From Candidatus Solibacter sp. (GTDB taxonomy: Bacteria; Acidobacteriota; Terriglobia; Bryobacterales; Bryobacteraceae): DNA of 5,256 bases. Below are positions 1 through 5,256 of this stretch, one piece after another (positions within the stretch are counted from its first letter, which is position 1; every line of letters begins with the position of its first letter). The notes beneath the pieces were generated by a model. The model searched no databases, was not told the origin of the DNA, and saw nothing but the letters and a program-made list of their open reading frames with translations. The translations under genes were made by a program, and so were the position numbers. The stretch spans positions 1 to 5,256 of the forward strand of contig JAPKZC010000043.1 of the NCBI GenBank assembly GCA_026394025.1, written 5' to 3'.

Positions 1-2
1 GA

Positions 3-155
3 AACGGTGAATTCAAGATCACGGACCTGAGCCGGAACGGAACGTGGCTGAACGGCCGGCGCATCGCAGGGAATGTCGAGGTCCCGATGCCGGAACGCGC
101 GGAACTATCGCTGGCGGAAATGGTGAGCCTGTCCTTCGAAGTGCGCCATGACTGA
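3..155 (+). CDS. FHA-domain protein, C-terminal end (5' truncated)
   Basis: This is the last 50 residues of a protein whose start lies before the window. It carries DLSRNGTWLNGRRI at about residues 8-21, which matches the FHA-domain signature (usually D-x-S-x-N-G-T-x-x-N-G) followed by the closing beta strands ELSLAEMVSLSFEV. FHA domains bind phosphothreonine peptides and commonly read out Ser/Thr kinase activity. The protein ends in TGA at 153-155, just three residues after the last predicted strand, so FHA is the C-terminal domain. Its stop overlaps the ATG at 148 of the next, apparently decayed, phosphatase frame, and a Ser/Thr kinase follows at 268. This suggests one co-transcribed signalling unit. 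What precedes the FHA domain cannot be seen. Confidence 0.78.
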   Translation, partial: NGEFKITDLSRNGTWLNGRRIAGNVEVPMPERAELSLAEMVSLSFEVRHD

Positions 156-268
156 GCTTGCGCTGGATTGCGGAGCCGTCACCGATACCGGCCTGGGTCG
201 ACCCGGAGCGCGATGCATTCCTGGTGGTGGATGGTGGTGCGCGAGCTGCGCAGACGAGGATAAACTGA
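148..268 (+). pseudogene. Possible PP2C-family protein phosphatase remnant
   Basis: Between the FHA stop and the kinase start lie about 110 bases that do not belong to either gene. From ATG 148 one frame reads LALDCGAVTDTGLGR, closely resembling the N-terminus of Stp/PstP-type PP2C phosphatases (consensus like GAxTDxGxxRxxNEDAF). After about position 201 that frame becomes implausible (GGGWWCASC), while the frame shifted by one base reads PERDAFLVVDGGARAAQ and stops with TGA at 266-268, overlapping the kinase ATG as TGATG. The switch point coincides with a perfect 10-base palindrome at 195-204. A functional PP2C needs about 230-250 residues, so this could only be a remnant left by a large deletion plus a frameshift. 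The alternative is that 148 is an in-frame upstream start giving the kinase 40 extra residues, which I consider unlikely. Position between FHA and kinase genes fits a former pstP-like gene. The assignment is inference from a short match. Confidence 0.42.
256..260 (+). promoter_or_regulatory. Ribosome binding site of the kinase gene
   Basis: GAGGA lies seven bases upstream of ATG 268. It is the reason for starting the kinase at 268, where MNTPVRIGRYEIIRRLG begins in the usual way for a bacterial Ser/Thr kinase, rather than at the upstream in-frame ATG 148. The preceding stop TGA 266-268 overlaps this ATG by one base, so translational coupling is likely. Confidence 0.7.
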
Positions 269-1851
269 TGAACACACCCGTTCGGATCGGACGTTACGAG
301 ATCATTCGCCGCCTCGGGAAGAGCATGACGGACGTGTACCTGGCGATGGACACGGTGGAACACCGCAAGGTCGCGCTGAAATTGATCTCGCACAGTGACG
401 ATCGCGTCACGCGGCTGGCCATGGAGGCGGAGCGGCGCGGGGCGGCGATCCAGAAGGACCTGCACACCAGCGACCCGAGGATGGTGGAGATCTACGAGTA
501 CGGCGATTTAGACGGCTACTTCTTCGTCGCAATGCAGTTCGTCGAGGGACGCACCGTGGCGGACGTGCTGGCGGCGGACCGGGTGCTGGATCCGTGCCGA
601 GCCGGGGTGATCGCGCTCGAGATTTGTGAGCAACTGGCGAAGTTTCACTCGGCGGAATCGTCTGTGGTGCATGGGGACATCAAGCCCTCGAACATCCACC
701 TGGGTCCCAGCGACACGGTGCGACTGCTGGATTTCGGGATCGCCAAAACGCTGCGCGCGGACTGCGACGCGACAGGTCACGAGTTCGGTAGCCCGAGCTA
801 CTGTTCACCGGAGCGACTGACGCGGGCCGAGGTGAATCCGCAGTCCGATTTGTGGGCGTTGGGCGCGACGCTCTACGAAATGTTGTCCGGTGTGCCGCCC
901 TACCAGGCCGAAGATACGCGTAGGCTGGAGGGGTGGATCCGGTCGAAGAGGCCGCCGCGGGCGCTGCCGGCGGCGTGCCCGGCGGGATTGCGGGCTATCA
1001 TCATGAAGGCGCTGGCGCCGGACGGGCGCCAGCGGTACCGGTCAGCGGGCGAGTTCCGCGCGGACCTGCAGCTCTTCCTGGAGCGGAAGCCGACTCAGGC
1101 GGAGACGGAGCGGCGGCCGAGGTGGAATCCGAACGCGACCCTGGAGGCGGCGCGCGACGCGCTGCGCCGTGTGACGCGAACGGCGCGGCGCAAGCATAGC
1201 CGCAGCCTGCAGGTGTTGGGAGCGGCGGGATACTTCGCAACCGGGATGCTGCTTTGGATCGGGGGCACCCTCGGGTGGCAGGTGTGGCAGGCGCGCGCGA
1301 GCGCGGCGGTCCCGCCCGTGGTGAAATCGCCGCCGGAGGAGAACCTGGCGCAGTGGTACGTGGCGGCGGCAGACCGGATTCTGGATGCGTACCGCACGAG
1401 CACCAACCCGTGGCTGTACGCGTTCGATTGGCAAAAGGCGGAAATCTGCCTGGAGCGCGCCGTGCAACTCGGCGCAGTCGAAGACCGCACCGTCGCGAAG
1501 CTGGCCCTGGCTCGGGGATACGCAACGCTCGAGCGTCTGAACGGAACGCAGTATTCGGAGAACGCCGCGGCGGGGCTGTGCCCGATCCCGAGAAGGCGGT
1601 GGCGGAGTTTTCGGCGGCGGAACGGCTCGGCGCGGTGCTCGGACACCGCGAAGTCGAGCAGCAGGGCGACGTCTACCGGATTCGGGCGCACCAGGAGCTG
1701 GCGCGCGATTGGCGGCGGGCAAAGCGCGATGCCGACGTGGCGCGTGGCTTCTACCGGCGCATTCCCGGCTTCGACGAAGCCGACTGGCATTTACGGGAAT
1801 TGGACCAGATCCACGCATCGGCGCCGCGCAAGTTGCGCACGCGGAGGTTGA
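268..1851 (+). CDS. Transmembrane Ser/Thr protein kinase (Hanks type), frameshifted near its C-terminus
   Basis: An N-terminal Hanks-type kinase domain spans about residues 8-272 from ATG 268. Visible motifs are the VALK lysine K38, a helix-C glutamate (E53 or E55), HGDIKPSN with catalytic D137, K139 and N142, DFG at 155-157, SPE at 180-182, D194 in SDLW, and R256 in the RYRS motif. Two features are unusual: the glycine-rich loop is LGKSMTDVY, short by one residue and keeping only the first glycine, and HRD is HGD, making this a non-RD kinase. A basic juxtamembrane stretch (about 283-312) leads to one membrane segment (about 314-336), followed by a probable extracytoplasmic helical, TPR-like region (DWQKAEICLERAVQLG at 387-402). 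From about base 1573 this frame turns into Arg/Ser-rich nonsense (RRRWRSFRRR) and stops at 1851, while sensible sequence continues one frame over to 1865. The intact protein would be about 532 residues. It probably phosphorylates FHA or cell-wall proteins encoded beside it. Kinase identity is firm; substrates are inferred. Confidence 0.9.
   Translation: MNTPVRIGRYEIIRRLGKSMTDVYLAMDTVEHRKVALKLISHSDDRVTRLAMEAERRGAAIQKDLHTSDPRMVEIYEYGDLDGYFFVAMQFVEGRTVADVLAADRVLDPCRAGVIALEICEQLAKFHSAESSVVHGDIKPSNIHLGPSDTVRLLDFGIAKTLRADCDATGHEFGSPSYCSPERLTRAEVNPQSDLWALGATLYEMLSGVPPYQAEDTRRLEGWIRSKRPPRALPAACPAGLRAIIMKALAPDGRQRYRSAGEFRADLQLFLERKPTQAETERRPRWNPNATLEAARDALRRVTRTARRKHSRSLQVLGAAGYFATGMLLWIGGTLGWQVWQARASAAVPPVVKSPPEENLAQWYVAAADRILDAYRTSTNPWLYAFDWQKAEICLERAVQLGAVEDRTVAKLALARGYATLERLNGTQYSENAAAGLCPIPRRRWRSFRRRNGSARCSDTAKSSSRATSTGFGRTRSWRAIGGGQSAMPTWRVASTGAFPASTKPTGIYGNWTRSTHRRRASCARGG
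1010..1034. repeat. Perfect 10-bp inverted repeat (hairpin) inside the kinase gene
   Basis: CGCTGGCGCC (1010-1019) and GGCGCCAGCG (1025-1034) are exact reverse complements separated by five bases. The resulting all-but-two-pairs GC stem would be very stable in RNA. It encodes part of ALAPDGRQR near the end of the kinase domain. No T-run follows, so it is not an intrinsic terminator. It may be a chance product of GC-rich coding sequence. Confidence 0.6.
1572..1578 (+). other. Apparent frameshift site in the kinase gene
   Basis: The kinase frame is convincing through SENAAAG and the adjacent frame is convincing from AVPDPEKAVAEF. The junction falls on GGGG at 1572-1575. One extra G, or a -1 slip of the ribosome on this run, would join the two parts. 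Confidence 0.72.
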
Positions 1852-1865
1852 ACCGATGGCGGTGA
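1575..1865 (+). pseudogene. Displaced C-terminal tail of the kinase (after frameshift)
   Basis: In the frame starting with GCT at 1575 the sequence reads AVPDPEKAVAEFSAAERLG, then GDVYRIRAHQELARDWRRAK, and ends NRWR with TGA at 1863-1865. This is ordinary helical protein of the same TPR-like character as the kinase region just upstream, and it has no start of its own. Restoring one G in the run 1572-1575 joins it to SENAAAG at the end of the sensible part of the kinase frame. The stop at 1863-1865 overlaps the next gene's ATG (1856) by ten bases, a normal operon junction. I therefore read it as the true C-terminus of the kinase, put out of frame by a missing base. Whether the loss is real or a sequencing error cannot be told here. 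Confidence 0.75.
1843..1847 (+). promoter_or_regulatory. Ribosome binding site of the SEDS-PBP gene
   Basis: GGAGG sits eight bases before ATG 1856, near-ideal spacing. It lies inside the kinase tail. It decides the start at 1856 (MAVTRSW) over the open frame that extends further upstream to 1709 through out-of-frame kinase coding sequence. Confidence 0.75.
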
Positions 1866-3943
1866 CACGCAGTTGGACGGCGGCGGGCACGGTGCCTGTG
1901 ATGGTCCGCGTCCCGCGTCACAGAACCCCTGTGAGTATGGCGTGGCTGGCTACGGCGTCGCTATTGGTCACTACCGGCCTGTGGTTTGTTTACCAGGCGA
2001 AGGTGCAGCGGATGTCCGGGGGACCGGTGCTGAATCTGAACACGGTTGCCTCGCCGGATGAGTTGTTGCCGGTGCTGGAGTTCTTCCCAAATCGCGCGGA
2101 ACTGGCGCGGCAGATTTACAGCTACCTCGAGCGCACGCGGCCGCTGCGCCACACGGGCGCGTTGACGGCGGTGATTCCGCGGGGGCAGTTTGCGCGGGTC
2201 AAGCCACTCATCGCCGTGCGCAGCCCCGAGCAATTTCGCGCACAACTGGTGCGGTCGGCGCTGCTCTACTTCGCGGGATTCTATGTGGTGGCACTGATCT
2301 GGCGATTGAGGCGGTTTCGGGGCGATGCGGCGTTTCTGCCCGCATTGCAGTTGCTTACCGGGTTCGGTTTCCTGCTGATGTTGAGCATGCGCGATCCGCT
2401 ACGGGACACGCTGGAGTTCCACAAGTTCGCGATCGGCGTTTTCCTGGGTTCGCTGTTGCTCGCGCTGCCCGCGTTCCAGATTTTCAATTACCGCCGCCTT
2501 TCGGGTGGGTGCTATACGCCGCTGTTCGCGGCGCTGGGGTTGTTCGGTCTGCTGATGGCGTTCGGGCGCGGACCGGCGGGCAACGACGCCAAAGTGAATC
2601 TCGGCATGTTCCAGCCGGTTGAGCCGATCAAAATCCTGCTGGTGATGTTTCTGGCGGGCTACTTCGCGCGCAACTGGGAGCGGCTGCGGGATCTACGCGA
2701 CGGGCAAGTGCCGGGCGGGCGCGTGGCACGCACGGAGCACGTGGTTCCGGTGCTAGCGGCAACGGGGATCTCGCTGGTGTTTTTTTTCGTACTGAAGGAT
2801 CTGGGACCGGCACTGGTCACGCTGTTCGTGTTTCTGGCGGTGTTCACGGTGGCACGTGGGCGTCCCGCGCTGGCGATCGCCGCACTGACCCTGATGGTAG
2901 CGGCCGTCGCGACGGGTTATCGCGCGGGGACACCGCACACCGTGAAGCAGCGCATCGATATGTGGCTGTCCCCCTGGGATAACGACGTACACGGCGGCGA
3001 CCAACTGGCGCACGCGCTTTGGGCGTTTGCGACCGGCGGCGCGACAGGCAGTGGCCCGGGATGGGGCGACCCGGGCGTGATTCCAGCGGGGAACACGGAC
3101 CTCGTGCTCCCGGCCCTGGGCGAAGAGTGGGGTTTTGCCGGCGTGGTCGCGGTGTTTGGGCTGTTCGGCTTATTGATCTGGCGGGGTCTGCGGGCGGGCC
3201 AACGCGCGGACACCACCTATGGGTTCTTCCTCGGGACCGGACTGTCCATGCTCATCGCCTGCGAGATGCTGCTCATCACCGCCGGGGTGCTGGGAGCGCT
3301 GCCGCTTTCGGGCGTGGCATCGCCGTTTCTCAGTTCGGGAAACTCCGCGATGGTGGCGAACTTCCTGGTGTTTGCGTTGCTGGCGGGTATCGGCAACGCG
3401 GAGAAGGCAACACAGCCGGAAGAACTGCGAGCGCCTTTGGGCCGTCTGAAGCTGGTGCTGGCAGGGGCCGGGATAATCCTGCGGGGGTTCGCGCTACGCT
3501 ACCAGGTACTGCGCGATTCCGACTACCTGGCGCGGGATGCACGCGCGTTCGAAGAAGACAACGTCAAGCGTCCGCAGCACAACCCGCGGATCAACTCTCT
3601 GGCACGCGAGATCCCCCGCGGGACCATCTACGACCGCAACGGCGTGCCGCTCGGGACCAGTAACTGGCAGGAACTGGAGCGGCATCGCGACGCCTACCGC
3701 GCACTCGGCGTTTCGCTGGAGATGGCAGACAGCCGATTCGACAGCCGTCACTACCCCTTCGGCGCGGCGACCGTCCACCTCACCGGCGATTTGCGTACCG
3801 GCGAGAATTTTCAAGCGAGCAACGCGTCCCTGGTGGAGCACGATGCCAATCGGCGGCTGCAGGGGTACGAGTATGGCGAACTGGCTCCGCTCATCCGCTA
3901 CCGGCATCATCCGCACTGGCGCGCGATCGCTCCCTGCGGCTGA
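1856..3943 (+). CDS. SEDS (RodA/FtsW) peptidoglycan glycosyltransferase fused to the N-terminal half of a class B PBP
   Basis: Membrane protein of 695 residues in this frame, predicted to polymerise lipid II at the cytoplasmic membrane. An N-terminal membrane segment (about 29-48) is followed by about 80 probably extracytoplasmic residues (52-132). The SEDS core then has many helices between about 133 and 512. SEDS signatures are FQPVEPIK (252-259, usually FQPSELxK), KDLGPALV (314-321), GGDQLAHALWAFATGGATGSG in the large loop (380-400), NTDLVLPALGEEWGF (413-427, with D415 at the position of the essential Asp of HTDFIF), and PFLSSGNS (490-497). A further membrane segment (about 530-546) starts a class B PBP: ALRYQVLRDSDYLAR, then PRGTIYDRNGVPLG (587-600), the hallmark of the PBP dimerisation/pedestal domain. 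After LIRYRHHP (679-686) the frame ends in an implausible nine-residue tail and TGA at 3941-3943. The transpeptidase domain continues one frame over, so the ancestral product is a single SEDS-PBP polypeptide of about 1022 residues. The GGAGG site at 1843 supports the start. Confidence 0.9.
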   Translation: MAVTRSWTAAGTVPVMVRVPRHRTPVSMAWLATASLLVTTGLWFVYQAKVQRMSGGPVLNLNTVASPDELLPVLEFFPNRAELARQIYSYLERTRPLRHTGALTAVIPRGQFARVKPLIAVRSPEQFRAQLVRSALLYFAGFYVVALIWRLRRFRGDAAFLPALQLLTGFGFLLMLSMRDPLRDTLEFHKFAIGVFLGSLLLALPAFQIFNYRRLSGGCYTPLFAALGLFGLLMAFGRGPAGNDAKVNLGMFQPVEPIKILLVMFLAGYFARNWERLRDLRDGQVPGGRVARTEHVVPVLAATGISLVFFFVLKDLGPALVTLFVFLAVFTVARGRPALAIAALTLMVAAVATGYRAGTPHTVKQRIDMWLSPWDNDVHGGDQLAHALWAFATGGATGSGPGWGDPGVIPAGNTDLVLPALGEEWGFAGVVAVFGLFGLLIWRGLRAGQRADTTYGFFLGTGLSMLIACEMLLITAGVLGALPLSGVASPFLSSGNSAMVANFLVFALLAGIGNAEKATQPEELRAPLGRLKLVLAGAGIILRGFALRYQVLRDSDYLARDARAFEEDNVKRPQHNPRINSLAREIPRGTIYDRNGVPLGTSNWQELERHRDAYRALGVSLEMADSRFDSRHYPFGAATVHLTGDLRTGENFQASNASLVEHDANRRLQGYEYGELAPLIRYRHHPHWRAIAPCG
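2780..2787. repeat. Homopolymer run of eight T in the SEDS region
   Basis: Eight consecutive T encode the Phe-Phe-Phe of VFFFVL in a membrane helix (residues 309-311). It is the longest homopolymer I noticed in a GC-rich window and uses TTT twice where TTC would be expected. The reading frame is intact across it. Confidence 0.85.
3902..3922 (+). other. Apparent frameshift site in the SEDS-PBP gene
   Basis: Sensible PBP sequence leaves the first frame after RYRHHP and resumes one base out of register at ALARDRSLRLTVDIRLQ. Adding one C to the CC at 3911-3912 gives the continuous reading RHHPALARDRSLRLT, which resembles the linker just before the transpeptidase domain in this family. No stop codon other than the out-of-frame TGA 3941-3943 then interrupts the gene, and total length becomes an exact multiple of three. 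Confidence 0.78.
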
Positions 3944-3945
3944 CA

Positions 3946-4923
3946 GTGGACATCCGGTTGCAGGTGCGGGCGAAGGAGATTCTGGAACGCCGCCTGAGAC
4001 AGGCGGGAGTCGCCAACGGAGCACTGGTGGTGATGGAGGCAGGGACGGGCGACGTACTGGCGATGGTCAGCGCACCGTCCACCAGTCCGCCGGCAGTGCG
4101 CGCGGCGGCGCCCACGCCGGACGAACTGCTGGATCGCGCGCGTTACGGGCAGTATCCGCCGGGTTCGACATTCAAACTGGTGACCGCGATGGCGGCGCTG
4201 CGCGGCGATCCGTGGCTCACGCACCGCACCTACCAGTGCCGCCCGCTGGGTGACGGGCGCTGCGGCAACACGATCGCGGGATGGAATCGCGCCATCAAAG
4301 ACGATATCGGGGATCGCGCGCACGGCACCCTCGATTTGGAGCGCGCCATCACGGTCTCCTGCAACGCGTACTTCGCACAGCTAGGGGTACGCGACGTGGG
4401 CTCGAAGGCTCTGGCCGAAATGGCGGGACAACTCGGGCTCTCGACGGGCGATGCCGCGGCGTTGCGGCAGGCGCTTCCGTTTGCGGCCTACGGGCAGGGT
4501 CCGGTGTTGGTCACGCCGTTCAAGATGGCGCGGGTGGCGGCGACGATCGCCGCGGGCGGGCGGATGCCGCAAGGCCGTTGGATCGCGGGCGATGGCAATC
4601 CGCGGCAGGACGGTCCGCTCAATGTTCTGACGGAGCCGCAGGCGGCGTTTCTGGCGGGTGCGATGCGGCGCGTGGTGACCGAGGGCACGGCGCGCCGCGC
4701 CATGGCTGGCAGCGCGGCCGAGACGGCGGGCAAGACCGGCACCGCGCAACTGGACCGCGGATTGCCGCACGCCTGGTTCGCGGGGTTTGCTCCTTTTGAT
4801 GGAGTGCCGGAACGGCGGCTGGCCTTTGCGGTCCTGGTGGAAAACGGCGGCTACGGAGGGAGCATCGCGGCGCCGATCGCGCGCGAAGTGATGGAGGCGG
4901 CCAAGGGGCTGGGATTACTATGA
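3946..4923 (+). CDS. Class B penicillin-binding protein transpeptidase domain (C-terminal part of the SEDS-PBP fusion)
   Basis: This is a DD-transpeptidase domain that cross-links peptidoglycan stem peptides outside the membrane. All three active-site motifs are present: STFK with nucleophile S74 and K77 (bases 4165-4176), SCN at 138-140 (4357-4365), and KTGTA at 263-267 (from 4732). The N-terminal DIRLQVRAKEILERRL is the usual entry into the domain, and WFAGFAPFDG after KTG is also typical. The open frame's GTG at 3946 is probably not a real start. The domain would lack a membrane anchor and pedestal, there is no good ribosome binding site, and the frame reads sensibly further upstream (ALARDRSLRLT). 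Adding one base near 3911 joins it to 1856-3943, giving S771, SCN 835-837 and KTG 960-962 in one protein. If the frameshift is real, the protein loses its catalytic domain unless translation reinitiates. The stop overlaps the next gene as ATGA. Confidence 0.92.
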   Translation: MDIRLQVRAKEILERRLRQAGVANGALVVMEAGTGDVLAMVSAPSTSPPAVRAAAPTPDELLDRARYGQYPPGSTFKLVTAMAALRGDPWLTHRTYQCRPLGDGRCGNTIAGWNRAIKDDIGDRAHGTLDLERAITVSCNAYFAQLGVRDVGSKALAEMAGQLGLSTGDAAALRQALPFAAYGQGPVLVTPFKMARVAATIAAGGRMPQGRWIAGDGNPRQDGPLNVLTEPQAAFLAGAMRRVVTEGTARRAMAGSAAETAGKTGTAQLDRGLPHAWFAGFAPFDGVPERRLAFAVLVENGGYGGSIAAPIAREVMEAAKGLGLL

Positions 4924-5256
4924 ACGTCACCGAATTTCTGGAAAAATGGGGCCAGACGCTGTTCGAGAAGCCGCTGGCACGGACCGCGCCCTTAGAAAGC
5001 CCGCGAGAATTGGCTGAGATCCGGTTCGCGGTGTTGGATGAGGTGCGGCGCAACTCCTATCGCGCGGGCGCGCGGATGGTGTTTCCGTTCGACCTCGTCC
5101 GTGTGAGCATGCGCGGCGTGGAGGTGAGCCGGGCCGCGGTGTTCCGGAGCGGCTTCTTCCGAGGCTACCTGGAGCACGAGATCCAGGGAAGCCTGCGCGC
5201 GGATTCCGTACGGTTTCCCGAGCAATTGCGCGTGGAGGTAGAGGTGGCGACCGGCT
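4920..5256 (+). CDS. FhaA-like protein, N-terminal region (DUF3662-type), 3' truncated
   Basis: An open frame from ATG 4920 runs to the window end (112 codons) and overlaps the PBP stop as ATGA, indicating translational coupling. Possible ribosome binding sequence AAGGGG lies at 4903-4908, eleven bases upstream. The protein begins NVTEFLEKWGQTLFEKPL, then ELAEIRFAVLDEVRRNSYRA and MVFPFDLVRVSMRG. The pattern of an amphipathic start, a helix ending in E-V-R-x-N-S, and a strand of the P-x-D-x-V-x-V type resembles the DUF3662 (FhaA N-terminal) domain (helix P-x-E-I-x-x-A-x-x-x-x-x-D, then a V-P-N-x-x-x-V-x-L strand). In that family a C-terminal FHA domain normally follows and would lie beyond this window. 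In mycobacteria FhaA is a phosphorylated regulator in the kinase/RodA/PBP cluster, which fits the neighbours. The family call is by pattern memory, and the C-terminal FHA is predicted, not seen. Confidence 0.62.
   Translation, partial: MNVTEFLEKWGQTLFEKPLARTAPLESPRELAEIRFAVLDEVRRNSYRAGARMVFPFDLVRVSMRGVEVSRAAVFRSGFFRGYLEHEIQGSLRADSVRFPEQLRVEVEVATG

Noticed and set aside
148..267. Kinase start at ATG 148
   Set aside because: The 40 extra residues (with GGGWWCASC) are unlike a kinase N-terminus, while ATG 268 has a good ribosome binding site and the usual start of the domain.
1572..1575. Programmed -1 frameshifting at GGGG as the main explanation
   Set aside because: There is no full slippery heptamer and I found no clear downstream structure at the right distance. 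A missing base is simpler, so this is kept only as an alternative.
1709..1855. Upstream extension of the SEDS frame to ATG 1709
   Set aside because: The added 49 residues are the out-of-frame reading of the kinase tail, and the strong GGAGG at 1843 points to ATG 1856.
1042..1890. Long minus-strand open frames across the kinase gene (282, 231 and 174 codons)
   Set aside because: They are rich in Arg, Pro and Ala with no recognisable domain and overlie a clear kinase. Long antisense frames are expected in GC-rich genes.
3019..3663. Plus-strand 214-codon frame inside the SEDS-PBP gene
   Set aside because: It is Gly/Arg-rich with no motifs and lies wholly within the well-supported SEDS-PBP frame.
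3946..4923. Independent soluble transpeptidase gene starting at GTG 3946
   Set aside because: It would lack the membrane anchor and pedestal found just upstream, the frame reads sensibly above the GTG, and no ribosome binding site is evident.

Overview
The window is a GC-rich, tightly packed segment read entirely on the + strand, with genes overlapping by a few bases. It links FHA / Ser-Thr kinase signalling to a peptidoglycan synthase. The domain set and several family details suggest an acidobacterium, possibly of the Solibacteres/Bryobacterales type: a kinase with an SMTDVYLA P-loop, a SEDS protein fused to a class B penicillin-binding protein, and an FHA-type N-terminal region beginning with a TEFLEKWG-like sequence. 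This taxonomic guess rests on remembered family resemblance, not on a search.

Layout: (1) 3-155, the C-terminal end of an FHA-domain protein. (2) 148-268, a short stretch that looks like the remnant of a PP2C-type protein phosphatase, readable only by combining two frames. (3) 268 to about 1865, a membrane-anchored Ser/Thr protein kinase with a TPR-like extracytoplasmic region, broken by an apparent one-base frameshift near 1572-1578. (4) 1856-4923, a very large gene for a SEDS (RodA/FtsW) glycosyltransferase fused to a class B PBP transpeptidase. It is broken by an apparent one-base frameshift near 3905-3922 into reading frames 1856-3943 and 3946-4923. (5) 4920 to the window end, the N-terminal part of a second protein resembling the DUF3662/FhaA N-terminal region.

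Function: SEDS polymerises lipid II into glycan strands and the class B PBP cross-links them. The kinase, phosphatase and FHA proteins would form a phospho-dependent control layer. The gene set parallels the actinobacterial fhaA-fhaB-pstP-rodA-pbpA-pknA-pknB cluster, with rodA and pbpA joined into one gene and pstP apparently reduced to a remnant.

Both major frameshifts have the same sense, a missing base, and both can be repaired by adding one base to a short G or C run. Sequencing or assembly error is therefore as likely as real gene decay, and raw reads would decide. There is no gene-free stretch over 300 bases. I saw no tRNA, rRNA, CRISPR array, insertion sequence or convincing promoter or terminator.
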